Assembly: GCA_030144725.1 (NCBI GenBank)
Contig: JASKMD010000029.1
Span: 4,692,678-4,756,677 of the forward strand
Length of the DNA: 64,000 nucleotides
Reading direction: 5' to 3'
Source: Haematococcus lacustris
Lineage: Eukaryota; Chlorophyta; Chlorophyceae; Chlamydomonadales; Haematococcaceae
Both the position numbers and the translations under genes were made by a program. Positions 42,501-52,960 of this stretch are shown here, one piece after another. The notes beneath the pieces were generated by a model. It made no database searches. It saw only the letters and a program-made list of their open reading frames with translations, and was not told the origin of the DNA. Within the stretch, counting starts at the first letter, position 1. Each line of letters starts with the position of its first letter.

Positions 42501-45500
42501 TCAGCCAGCCAGTACTGGTCACAGCCAGCCAGCCAGTACTGGTCTGCCAGCCAGTACTGGTCACAGCCAGCCAACCAGTACTAGTCAGTTAACCAGTACT
42601 GGTCAGCCAGCCAGTACTGGTCACAGCCAGCCAACCAGTACTGGTCAGCCAACCAGTACTGGTCAGCCAGCCAGTAATGGTCACAGCCAGCCAACCAGTA
42701 CTGGTCAGCCAGCCAGTACTGGTCAGCCAGCCAGTACTGGTCACAGCCAGCCAACCAGTACTGGTCAGCCAGCCAGTACTGGTCACAGCCAGCCAGCCAG
42801 TACAGGTCTGCCAGCCAGTACTGGTCACAGCCAGCCAACCAGTACTGGTCAGTTAACCAGTACTGGTCAGCCAGCCAGTACTGGTCACAGCCAGCCAACC
42901 AGTACTGGTCAGCCAACCAGTACCGGTCAGCCAGCCAGTACTGGTCACAGCCAGCCAACCAGTACTGGTCAGCCAGCCAGTACTGGTCAGCCAGCCAGTA
43001 CTGTTCACAGCCAGCCAGCCATTACTGGTCACAGCCAGCCAGTACTGGTCAGCCAGCCTGTACTGGTCACAGCCAGCCAACCAGTACTGGTCAGCCAACC
43101 AGTACTGGTCAGCCAGCCAGTACTGTTCACAGACAGCCAACCAGTACCGGTCAGCCACTCAATACTCGTCACAGACAGCCAGTACTGGTCAAAGTTAGTC
43201 GACCAGTCACAGCCAGCCAGCCAGTACTCACTCCTACAAATTAGTCCCTGCGTTTTTCCCTGCGCTTTTGTCAACCTTGTCCAAATGGGCTGAAACTTGG
43301 CCAGTTGGTTGCTTGTGATGTAAGGATTCCATCCCAAAAGAATCAGGTCAAAAAAATCAAAGGCGGAGGCTGGGCGGCCCGTGGCGTTCACGCAGGGACG
43401 GATGCAGGGATGGAGGGGGGGGCGCAGGGACGTGTGCAGGGATGGAGGGGGGGGTGCAGGGACGGATGCAGGGACGAGTGCAGGGATGAGTGCAGGGATT
43501 TCGGGCGCAGGGACGAGTGCAGGGATAAGCGCAGGGACGAGTGCAGGGATTTCGGGCGCAGGGACGAGTGCAGGGACGAGCGCAGGGACGAGTGTAGGGA
43601 TGAGCGCAGGGACGAGTGCAGGGATTTCGAGCGCAGGGACGAGTGCAGGGATGAGCGCAGGGACGAGTGCAGGGATTTCGGGCGCAGGGACGAGTGCAGG
43701 GACGAGCGCAGGGACGAGTGCAGGGACGAGCGCAGGGACGAGTGCAAGGATTTCGGGCGCAGGGACGAGTGCAGGGATGAGCGCAGGGACGAGTGCAGGG
43801 ATTTCGGGCGCAGGGACGAGTGCAGGGACGAGCGCAGGGACGAGTGCAGGGATGAGCGCAGGGACGAGTGCAGGGATTTCGGGCGCAGGGACGAGTGCAG
43901 GGATTTCGGGCGCAGGGACGAGTGCAGGGATGAGCGCAGGGACGAGTGCAGGGATTTCGGGCGCAGGGACGAGTGCAGGGATTTCGGGCGCAGGGACGAG
44001 TGCAGGGACGAGCGCAGGGACGAGTGCAGGGACGAGTGCAGGGACCGACGCAGGGATTGTAGGAACGTGCATGATGCTTACAGCAGTGCCTAACACGAGC
44101 ATAAATAACCTTCTCTATGTTTGCTACATCCAACTACATACATCACATCCATCTACTGCGATCATTTAGGCTGGAGGCTGGCTGCTGCATGTCAGCTGGC
44201 TCCTGCCTGTAAGCTGGCTGCCACCAAGCTGCTACGGCCTCGTGGCTGCTGATCCTGGCTTGCACCACTGCTCCATTGCCACACCACTGCCAAGAGGCTG
44301 CTGCACCCCTGCACAACAACAACATGCACACAAGGGGACATGTGCACAAGAGCACACACCTTACTGATGAAGGATGCACCCACGACGTTCATCTGCAATC
44401 AGGCAGGCAACACAGATGTGGTGGAACGTGACGCTATATAGATGAAGCGCGACTGGTGCTGTGTGACTGCTACCACGAAAACGGCGGCTGCACCGCACTG
44501 CGACATCGCACCTGGCATAGTGTACGAGTGCAGTCCGGATCCTTCAAGCCTGCGAGCGTGCAAGCCGGCAAACCTGCAAGCCACGAGGCGGCAAGACACA
44601 TCGCACATCGCTCGATTGCCAGCCGAAGCAACATACCACCACCAGCGTGCAACACGCCCTCCTCCGTGGCAGCCACCAGCCAAGCCGTGTCGGTGCACCT
44701 TCGCCTGATCCCGCTTGGGGAAGCAATATGTGTGCTGCCTTGTATCCTAAGGGATGAACGATGCCGCCGTTAGAACTGCTCTACAACACGCAAACTTCGT
44801 CACTCGCAAGCTTCGCGATTCACTTACTTTGAAAGTTCACTAACCAAGATAGCGCTTATCCAGACTGTGCTAGGCCTTGTCGGGAACGTTCTGCGATGTA
44901 TTGGCAAAGGCTTGCGTCAAGATTGGCCTTAGGCCGAGTAATGAAGGTGCACCGACACGGCTTGGTTTGCCGGCTTGCACGCTCGCAGGCTTGCAGGATC
45001 CGGACTGCACTCGTACACTATGCCAGGTGCGATGTCGCAGTGCGGTGCAGCCGCCGTTTTCGTGGTAGCAGTCACACAGCACCAGTCGCGCTTCATCTAT
45101 ATAGCGTCACGTTCCACCACATCTGTGTTGCCTGCCTGATTGCAGATGAACGTCGTGGGTGCATCCTTCATCAGTAAGGTGTGTGCTCTTGTGCACATGT
45201 CCCCTTGTGTGCATGTTGTTGTTGTGCAGGGGTGCAGCAGCCTCTTGGCAGTGGTGTGGCAATGGAGCAGTGGTGCAAGCCAGGATCAGCAGCCACGAGG
45301 CTGTAGCAGCTTGGTGGCAGCCAGCTTACAGGCAGGAGCCAGCTGACATGCAGCAGCCAGCCTCCAGCCTAAATGATCGCAGTAGATGGATGTGATGTAT
45401 GTAGTTGGATGTAGCAAACATAGAGAAGGTTATTTATGCTCGTGTTAGGCACTGCTGTAAGCATCATGCACGTTCCTACAATCCCTGCGTCGGTCCCTGC

Positions 45501-48183
45501 ACTCGTCCCTGCACTCGTCCCTGCGCTCGTCCCTGCACTCGTCCCTGCGCCCGAAATCCCTGCACTCGTCCCTGCGCTCATCCCTGCAATCGTCCCTGCG
45601 CCCGAAATCCTTGCACTCGTCCCTGCGCTCGTCCCTGCACTCGTCCCTGCGCTCGTCCCTGCACTCGTCCCTGCGCCCGAAATCCCTGCACTCGTCCCTG
45701 CGCTCATCCCTGCACTCGTCCCTGCGCTCGAAATCCTTGCACTCGTCCCTGCGCTCATCCCTGCACTCGTCCCTGCGCTCGTCCCTGCACTCGTCCCTGC
45801 GCCCGAAATCCCTGCACTCGTCCCTGCGCTTATCCCTGCACTCGTCCCTGCGCCCGAAATCCCTGCACTCATCCCTGCACTCGTCCCTGCATCCGTCCCT
45901 GCACCCCCCCCTCCATCCCTGCACACGTCCCTGCGCCCCCCCCTCCATCCCTGCATCCGTCCCTGCGTGAACGCCACGGGCCGCCCAGCCTCCGCCTTTG
46001 ATTTTTTTGACCTGATTCTTTTGGGATGGAATCCTTACATCACAAGCTACCAACTGGCCAAGTTTCAGCCCATTTGGACAAGGTTGACAAAAGCGCAGGG
46101 AAAAACGCAGGGACTAATTTGTAGGAGTGACTGGTCAGCCAGCCAGTACTGGTCACAGACAGCCAACCAGTACTGGTTAGCCAACCAGTACTGGTCACAG
46201 CGAGCCAACCAGTACTGGTCAGCCAGCCAGTACTGGTCACAGCCAGCCAACCAGTACTGGACAGCCAGCCGGTACTGGTCACAGTCAGTCACCCAGTACT
46301 GGTCAGCCATCCAGTACTGGTCACAGACAGTCGACAAGTACTGGTCACAGCCAGCCAGCCAGTACTGGTCAGTCAGGTGAACCAGCGCTGGTTAGTGAAC
46401 CAGAGCTAGGCCAGCCGATGCTTGTTGGTGAACTACTGTGCAGGGGCTGGATCATGGAGGACTTCATGCACTTCATCAAGTACGCCTGGCCCTATGTGTT
46501 CCAGGGCATCATGACAGAGGGCAACCTGCACTTGAAGCTGTGGCGGTTGCTGGTTGACTCTACCCTACACTACCTAACACCAGGTACATTAAGCGTTACA
46601 ACGTAGGAGCAAGGGTGAATCCATGCAATGTGTGTGGTGACAGTACGCACATGAGCTCTGTTGCTCCTCTTGCTTGCAGAGAACGACCCCCCATTGCGGT
46701 TTGGAATGCCAGCAGAGGAGAGGGCAAGGAACGCAGCCATCATCGCTGGCAACATGGAGGAGGCAGCCAGGAAGCTGAAGGAGTATGCGCGCATTCTGCA
46801 CCGGATTCGTTACACACACAAGGTGCCGGACGACATGATCTCCAGCAACCTACATATGGTGGAATGCCGGTGAGTTCCACGAAATTGAGCATTGCATGGT
46901 CAGCATGAGTGATGCTGCATGCTATCAAATAGAACAACACCATGCGCATGTATTATTGCAGGCTACCGCAGCAGGAGAAGGAGCGTGGGCGCAGCTGCTG
47001 GGACAATGAGTTCTGGGTTGAGCGAGGCATGCAGCGGGGCAAGAAGTACAGCACGGCTCATGCTGCTGGCTACCAGCGGGGCTTGACCATGGGCATACGG
47101 GAGCGGCTGAGCCGACGGTCGCAGCTGTTTCTGTCCACCCATACCCACTGGGATGACAGTGATGGAGGAGACCTGGACAGTGGGGACAGTGAGCATGATG
47201 GCGAGGAAGCTGGACATCGGCAGCATGAGCGTGGGCAGCAGAAAGGCAAACGCAAGAGAGAGGACAGCAAGCAGCGTGCTCCCAAGCACAGAAGGGCGGG
47301 GACCTTCAGAGACCAGGTGCAATCAGACCTGCAGGCATGCCACCTCCTAGGGCTGGGGAAAGCGCAGTGCTACAAGAGCAGCTGGGATGAGTGGGTGTGC
47401 GAGGCATGCTGCCAGCATGTGAGAGACATGAAGCCACTGGGATGGAGTGAGGCTGATATCTTGGCGGTGTTCCCTCCCGCTGGCCTTCCTGCGCATGTGC
47501 AGTACTACAGCCGTGCACAGTGCCGGGGGCAGATAGTCCACAGCCTCCAGTATAATCGTGCTAAAGTGCGCAACAACTGCTGGGCCCAAGCAGTGTTCCT
47601 TGAGGGCACAGATGACGAGCCACGCCTGGTTCAGTACGCATGCCACGTCCAGTTCTGGGTGCGTGTGCAGCATCCAGCCAACCCTGAGCGGGTACTGCGG
47701 CTGGCCATCACTCGTTCGTTCGTTTTGGACCCCATCCCAGAAATGCCAGAGCACTACACTGTGGGTCGTGGGATCCCACTGCCTAAGCCGTCTAAGCAGC
47801 AGCAACAGCTGGCACACCAGCAGCTACCAGCCCAGCAAGAGGAGCCAACACTGCAGCAGGAGCCAGAACAGCAGCAGCCTTCGGCATCGAATGCAACAGC
47901 AGCCACAGTATCTGAGGCAGCTACAGAACAGCAGGTTGGCACATCTCAAGCAAGACGCTCTGGGCGCAAAGTTAGTAAGCGTGCAGTCCCGGCCACCCAA
48001 GAGGCAAGGGCTCCCCGCCACAGCTGCGTGGGACATCGTAAGAGCACCTTGCTTGAGGGTGCGGGGCGCATGTCATGGTATGCAGTGAATGGGGAGCAGT
48101 TCCACAGCTTGTTTGTGGCATTCTTCCCACACGAGGAGGGTCAGGGTGACATGTATTTTGTGCCATACAGCAGCCATAGCTGA
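36521..48183 (+). CDS. EnSpm/CACTA (tnp2-like) transposase gene, 10 exons, with one in-frame stop
   Basis: Exons: 36521-37932, 37972-38042, 38115-38252, 38323-38456, 38531-38638, 38722-38856, about 39594-40489, 46444-46583, 46680-46869 and 46962-48183. They sum to 4446 bp and every splice phase agrees. The protein has four 27-residue repeats (PLSNLWGMRALTARQ), acidic/Ser and Arg-Gly regions, and then a Cys motif KCKECHINRF. Next come YYLGLEDTLNSIFAK and VRVHIGIDWVQL ... RSVGIIVLK, which resemble the first catalytic Asp region and the G-(A/I)-I-V-L block of tnp2 transposases. A Cys/His block follows (GCSWCWLRTKG..HPLGY), then a Gly/Ala insert and WGRPIITKYLDYVQAKWLHV. The last exons carry the helical tail and a Gln-rich end. 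A TAA at 40431-40433 is in frame, so this copy is nonsense-mutated unless read through. The acceptor of exon 7 is uncertain. Family assignment is by motif layout, not a search. Confidence 0.6.
36664..36987 (+). repeat. 81-bp coding repeat (27 residues), four copies
   Basis: Four tandem copies starting near 36664, 36744, 36825 and 36906. Each encodes GGGPL(S/R)NLW followed by a basic/Ala stretch and SSDDDS. The copies keep the frame, so they are part of the transposase N-terminus. Confidence 0.9.
38857..39593 (+). other. Sixth intron of the tnp2-like gene, possibly with an old insertion
   Basis: 737 bp, much longer than the other introns of this gene (40-100 bp). It contains TGTGACATCCGG at 39172, a (TTTC)n tract at 39424-39453 and an AATAAACGAGAG block near 39525, features that recall LTR-element remains. 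I found no matching flanking duplication, so the origin is unresolved. Confidence 0.4.
40490..43228. repeat. CCAGTACTGG palindrome array (about 2.7 kb) in the transposase intron
   Basis: About 125 copies of the perfect 10-bp palindrome CCAGTACTGG are separated by TCAGCCAG (18-bp period), TCACAGCCAG (20) or TCACAGCCAGCCAA/G (24). The array begins right after the intron donor (40490) and ends where a foldback element has inserted after CCAGTACT. It resumes at 46130. Many spurious ORFs (Gln-Pro-Val-Leu-Val, Gly-Trp-Leu) cross it. Confidence 0.95.
43390..44055. repeat. GCAGGGACGAGT minisatellite, left arm
   Basis: 12-bp units GCAGGGACGAGT / GCAGGGATGAGC with interspersed GCAGGGATTTCGGGC. The inverted counterparts are at 45476-45966, 49608-50146 and 53788-54452. 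The four arrays differ in unit number. Confidence 0.93.
45476..45966. repeat. TCCCTGCACTCG minisatellite, right arm (unit 1)
   Basis: Inverse of the array at 43390-44055 with fewer units. Part of the foldback element's right arm. Confidence 0.93.
46130..46375. repeat. CCAGTACTGG array, right remnant
   Basis: The continuation of the 40490-43228 array beyond the foldback element. Copies lie at about 50310-50555 and 54616-54775. The third copy is about 65-70 bp shorter, having lost three sites. Confidence 0.92.
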
Positions 48184-48359
48184 AGATTCAAAACAGGCCA
48201 ATAAGAAACATGCAATCGTGATGAACACATGGCATCATGCAAAAGTTAGACAGATGCTGCACTCCGTATATGTGATGCTTAGCAATACACAACCATGAAA
48301 CACTAGTGAAGATACACCCAGCGCCAATACATGTCATCTAGTGAAAATATTCATTAGCC

Positions 48360-48509
48360 ATACCCCAAGCCCAAGCCCTAGCCCTAGCCCTAGCCCTAGC
48401 CCTAGCCCTAGCCCTAGCCCTAACCCTAACCCAACCCCTCCACACGTCATGTCGTGCCCTAGCCCTAGCCCTAGCTTTAGCCCTAGCCCTAGCCCTAGCC
48501 CTTGCCCTA
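48360..48509. repeat. CCCTAG/CCCTAA telomere-like tract (unit 1)
   Basis: Two blocks of CCCTAG hexamers including CCCTAACCCTAACCC, separated by about 35 bp. It occurs downstream of each transposase copy and is the target of the adjacent MITE. Confidence 0.9.
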
Positions 48510-48780
48510 CACTCCTACAAATTAATCCCTGCGTCCGTCCCTGCGTGTTGACCGACCTTGTCCGATCGGGCTGGAATTTTGATAGATGGTAGTTTGCAGA
48601 AAATAAAACATATTTTCTTAGATTAAATATTTTAAAAAAATCAAAGGCGGCTGCGCTGTGGCCCTGTGGCTAGAGTGCAGGGATGAGTGCAGGGATAGGT
48701 TGCGGGCCACAGCGCAACAGCTGTTGTTTTTTTCAAAATATTTTTCTTGCAAAATATGTTTTATTTTTTGCAAACTACCA
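48510..48780. mobile_element. Truncated CACTC MITE (unit 1)
   Basis: Starts CACTCCTACAAATTAATCCC, and matches the complete copy at 56906-57252 up to ...CAAACTACCA, where the duplication junction cuts it. Its right TIR is missing. Confidence 0.9.
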
Positions 48781-50623
48781 CGCCCTCCTCCGTGGCAGCC
48801 ACCAGCCAAGCCGTGTCGGTGCACCTTCGCCTGATCCCGCTTGGGGAAGCAATATGTGTGCTGCCTTGTATCCTAAGGGATGAACGATGCCGCCGTTAGA
48901 ACTGCTCTACAACACGCAAACTTCGTCACTCGCAAGCTTCGCGATTCACTTACTTTGAAAGTTCACTAACCAAGATAGCGCTTATCCAGACTGTGCTAGG
49001 CCTTGTCGGGAACGTTCTGCGATGTATTGGCAAAGGCTTGCGTCAAGATTGGCCTTAGGCCGAGTAATGAAGGTGCACCGACACGGCTTGGTTTGCCGGC
49101 TTGCACGCTCGCAGGCTTGCAGGATCCGGACTGCACTCGTACACTATGCCAGGTGCGATGTCGCAGTGCGGTGCAGCCGCCGTTTTCGTGGTAGCAGTCA
49201 CACAGCACCAGTCGCGCTTCATCTATATAGCGTCACGTTCCACCACATCTGTGTTGCCTGCCTGATTGCAGATGAACGTCGTGGGTGCATCCTTCATCAG
49301 TAAGGTGTGTGCTCTTGTGCACATGTCCCCTTGTGTGCATGTTGTTGTTGTGCAGGGGTGCAGCAGCCTCTTGGCAGTGGTGTGGCAATGGAGCAGTGGT
49401 GCAAGCCAGGATCAGCAGCCACGAGGCTGTAGCAGCTTGGTGGCAGCCAGCTTACAGGCAGGAGCCAGCTGACATGCAGCAGCCAGCCTCCAGCCTAAAT
49501 GATCGCAGTAGATGGATGTGATGTATGTAGTTGGATGTAGCAAACATAGAGAAGGTTATTTATGCTCGTGTTAGGCACTGCTGTAAGCATCATGCACGTT
49601 CCTACAATCCCTGCGTCGGTCCCTGCACTCGTCCCTGCACTCGTCCCTGCGCTCGTCCCTGCACTCGTCCCTGCGCCCGAAATCCCTGCACTCGTCCCTG
49701 CGCCCGAAATCCCTGCACTCGTCCCTGCGCTCATCCCTGCACTCGTCCCTGCGCCCGAAATCCCTGCACTCGTCCCTGCGCCCGAAATCCCTGCACTCGT
49801 CCCTGCGCTCATCCCTGCACTCGTCCCTGCGCTCGTCCCTGCACTCGTCCCTGCGCCCGAAATCCCTGCACTCGTCCCTGCGCTCATCCCTGCACTCGTC
49901 CCTGCGCTCGAAATCCCTGCACTCGTCCCTGCGCTCATCCCTGCACTCGTCCCTGCGCTCGTCCCTGCACTCGTCCCTGCGCCCGAAATCCCTGCACTCG
50001 TCCCTGCGCTTATCCCTGCACTCGTCCCTGCGCCCGAAATCCCTGCACTCATCCCTGCACTCGTCCCTGCATCCGTCCCTGCACCCCCCCCTCCATCCCT
50101 GCACACGTCCCTGCGCCCCCCCCTCCATCCCTGCATCCGTCCCTGCGTGAACGCCACGGGCCGCCCAGCCTCCGCCTTTGATTTTTTTGACCTGATTCTT
50201 TTGGGATGGAATCCTTACATCACAAGCTACCAACTGGCCAAGTTTCAGCCCATTTGGACAAGGTTGACAAAAGCGCAGGGAAAAACGCAGGGACTAATTT
50301 GTAGGAGTGACTGGTCAGCCAGCCAGTACTGGTCACAGACAGCCAACCAGTACTGGTTAGCCAACCAGTACTGGTCACAGCGAGCCAACCAGTACTGGTC
50401 AGCCAGCCAGTACTGGTCACAGCCAGCCAACCAGTACTGGGCAGCCAGCCGGTACTGGTCACAGTCAGTCACCCAGTACTGGTCAGCCATCCAGTACTGG
50501 TCACAGACAGTCGACAAGTACTGGTCACAGCCAGCCAGCCAGTACTGGTCAGTCAGGTGAACCAGCGCTGGTTAGTGAACCAAAGCTAGGCCAGCCGATG
50601 CTTGTTGGTGAACTACTGTGCAG

Positions 50624-52363
50624 GGGCTGGATCATGGAGGACTTCATGCACTTCATCAAGTACGCCTGGCCCTATGTGTTCCAGGGCATCATGACAGAGG
50701 GCAACCTGCACTTGAAGCTGTGGCGGTTGCTGGTTGACTCTACCCTACACTACCTAACACCAGGTACATTAAGCGTTACAACGTAGGAGCAAGGGTGAAT
50801 CCATGCAATGTGTGTGGTGACAGTACGCACATGAGCTCTGTTGCTCCTCTTGCTTGCAGAGAACGACCCCCCATTGCGGTTTGGAATGCCAGCAGAGGAG
50901 AGGGCAAGGAACGCAGCCATCATCGCTGGCAACATGGAGGAGGCAGCCAGGAAGCTGAAGGAGTATGCGCGCATTCTGCACCGGATTCGTTACACACACA
51001 AGGTGCCGGACGACATGATCTCCAGCAACCTACATATGGTGGAATGCCGGTGAGTTCCACGAAATTGAGCATTGCATGGTCAGCATGAGTGATGCTGCAT
51101 GCTATCAAATAGAACAACACCATGCGCATGTATTATTGCAGGCTACCGCAGCAGGAGAAGGAGCGTGGGCGCAGCTGCTGGGACAATGAGTTCTGGGTTG
51201 AGCGAGGCATGCAGCGGGGCAAGAAGTACAGCACGGCTCATGCTGCTGGCTACCAGCGGGGCTTGACCATGGGCATACGGGAGCGGCTGAGCCGACGGTC
51301 GCAGCTGTTTCTGTCCACCCATACCCACTGGGATGACAGTGATGGAGGAGACCTGGACAGTGGGGACAGTGAGCATGATGGCGAGGAAGCTGGACATCGG
51401 CAGCATGAGCGTGGGCAGCAGAAAGGCAAACGCAAGAGAGAGGACAGCAAGCAGCGTGCTCCCAAGCACAGAAGGGCGGGGACCTTCAGAGACCAGGTGC
51501 AATCAGACCTGCATGCATGCCACCTCCTAGGGCTGGGGAAAGCGCAGTGCTACAAGAGCAGCTGGGATGAGTGGGTGTGCGAGGCATGCTGCCAGCATGT
51601 GAGAGACATGAAGCCACTGGGATGGAGTGAGGCTGATATCTTGGCGGTGTTCCCTCCCGCTGGCCTTCCTGCGCATGTGCAGTACTACAGCCGTGCACAG
51701 TGCCGGGGGCAGATAGTCCACAGCCTCCAGTATAATCGTGCTAAAGTGCGCAACAACTGCTGGGCCCAAGCAGTGTTCCTTGAGGGCACAGATGACGAGC
51801 CACGCCTGGTTCAGTACGCATGCCACGTCCAGTTCTGGGTGCGTGTGCAGCATCCAGCCAACCCTGAGCGGGTACTGCGGCTGGCCATCACTCGTTCGTT
51901 CGTTTTGGACCCCATCCCAGAAATGCCAGAGCACTACACTGTGGGTCGTGGGATCCCACTGCCTAAGCCGTCTAAGCAGCAGCAACAGCTGGCACACCAG
52001 CAGCTACCAGCCCAGCAAGAGGAGCCAACACTGCAGCAGGAGCCAGAACAGCAGCAGCCTTCGGCATCGAATGCAACAGCAGCCACAGTATCTGAGGCAG
52101 CTACAGAACAGCAGGTTGGCACATCTCAAGCAAGACGCTCTGGGCGCAAAGTTAGTAAGCGTGCAGTCCCGGCCACCCAAGAGGCAAGGGCTCCCCGCCA
52201 AAGCTGCGTGGGACATCGTAAGAGCACCTTGCTTGAGGGTGCGGGGCGCATGTCATGGTATGCAGTGAATGGGGAGCAGTTCCACAACTTGTTTGTGGCA
52301 TTCTTCCCACACGAGGAGGGTCAGGGTGACATGTATTTTGTGCCATACAGCAGCCATAGCTGA
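50624..52363 (+). CDS. Second copy of the three last transposase exons
   Basis: Exons 50624-50763, 50860-51049 and 51142-52363, with the same phases as copy 1. They encode GWIMEDFMHFIKYAWPYV ... through the stop at 52361-52363. There are a few replacements, for example QACHLL to HACHLL near 51511 and two changes near the C-terminus. There is no upstream catalytic part, so it is an orphan 3' half or an alternative set of terminal exons for the gene starting at 36521. Confidence 0.75.
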
Positions 52364-52689
52364 AGATTCAAAAGAGGCCAATAAGAAACATGCAATCGTG
52401 ATGAACACATGGCATCATGCAAAAGTTAGACAGATGCTGCACTCCGTATATGTGATGCTTAGCAATACACAACCATGAAACACTAGTGAAGATACACCCA
52501 GCGCCAATACATGTCATCTAGTGAAAATATTCATTAGCCATACCCCAAGCCCAAGCCCTAGCCCTAGCCCTAGCCCTAGCCCTAGCCCTAGCCCTAGCCC
52601 TAACCCTAACCCAACCCCTCCACACGTCATGTCGTGCCCTAGCCCTAGCCCTAGCTTTAGCCCTAGCCCTAGCCCTAGCCCTTGCCCTA

Positions 52690-52960
52690 CACTCCTACAA
52701 ATTAATCCCTGCGTCCGTCCCTGCGTGTTGACCGACCTTGTCCGATCGGGCTGGAATTTTGATAGATGGTAGTTTGCAGAAAATAAAACATATTTTCTTA
52801 GATTAAATATTTTAAAAAAATCAAAGGCGGCTGCGCTGTGGCCCTGTGGCTAGAGTGCAGGGATGAGTGCAGGGATAGGTTGCGGGCCACAGCGCAACAG
52901 CTGTTGCTTTTTTCAAAATATTTTTCTTGCAAAATATGTTTTATTTTTTGCAAACTACCA
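52690..52960. mobile_element. Truncated CACTC MITE (unit 2)
   Basis: Same structure and same truncation point as the copy at 48510-48780. Confidence 0.9.

Larger units (their letters stand above)
43229..46129. mobile_element. 2.9-kb foldback element with CACTC ends and ACT target duplication
   Basis: It begins CACTCCTACAAATTAGTCCC and ends with the exact inverse. Flanks are ACT at 43226-43228 and 46130-46132; removing the element and one ACT restores CCAGTACTGG. The two arms (about 43229-44704 and 44944-46129) are inverted copies of one another around a loop of about 240 bp, so the whole element can fold into a giant hairpin. Each arm holds a GCAGGGACGAGT-type minisatellite. The CACT start and 3-bp duplication fit the CACTA superfamily, matching the tnp2-like gene it sits in. 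No transposase of its own. Confidence 0.82.
44655..48780 (+). repeat. Tandem segmental duplication, unit 1 (4126 bp)
   Basis: The unit starts inside the foldback element (CGCCCTCCTCCGTGG) and contains its right arm, a CCAGTACTGG remnant, the three last transposase exons, a CCCTAG tract and a truncated CACTC MITE. It ends ...GCAAACTACCA. The next base starts unit 2 at exactly the same point. The original junction shares only CA on both sides. Confidence 0.95.
48781..52960 (+). repeat. Tandem segmental duplication, unit 2 (4180 bp)
   Basis: A head-to-tail copy of unit 1 with scattered single-base differences. The length difference comes from the GCAGGGA minisatellite. It begins and ends at the same junction as unit 1. 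Confidence 0.95.

Noticed and set aside
43029..46053. ORFs of Cys-Arg-Asp, Thr-Ser-Ala-Gly and Pro-Ala-Leu-Val repeats
   Set aside because: Translations of the GCAGGGA minisatellite, mirrored in the inverted arm and copied in the triplication.
47070..47942. Antisense ORFs over the last transposase exon (up to 156 codons)
   Set aside because: Shadows of the 413-codon coding frame; they recur identically in all three units.
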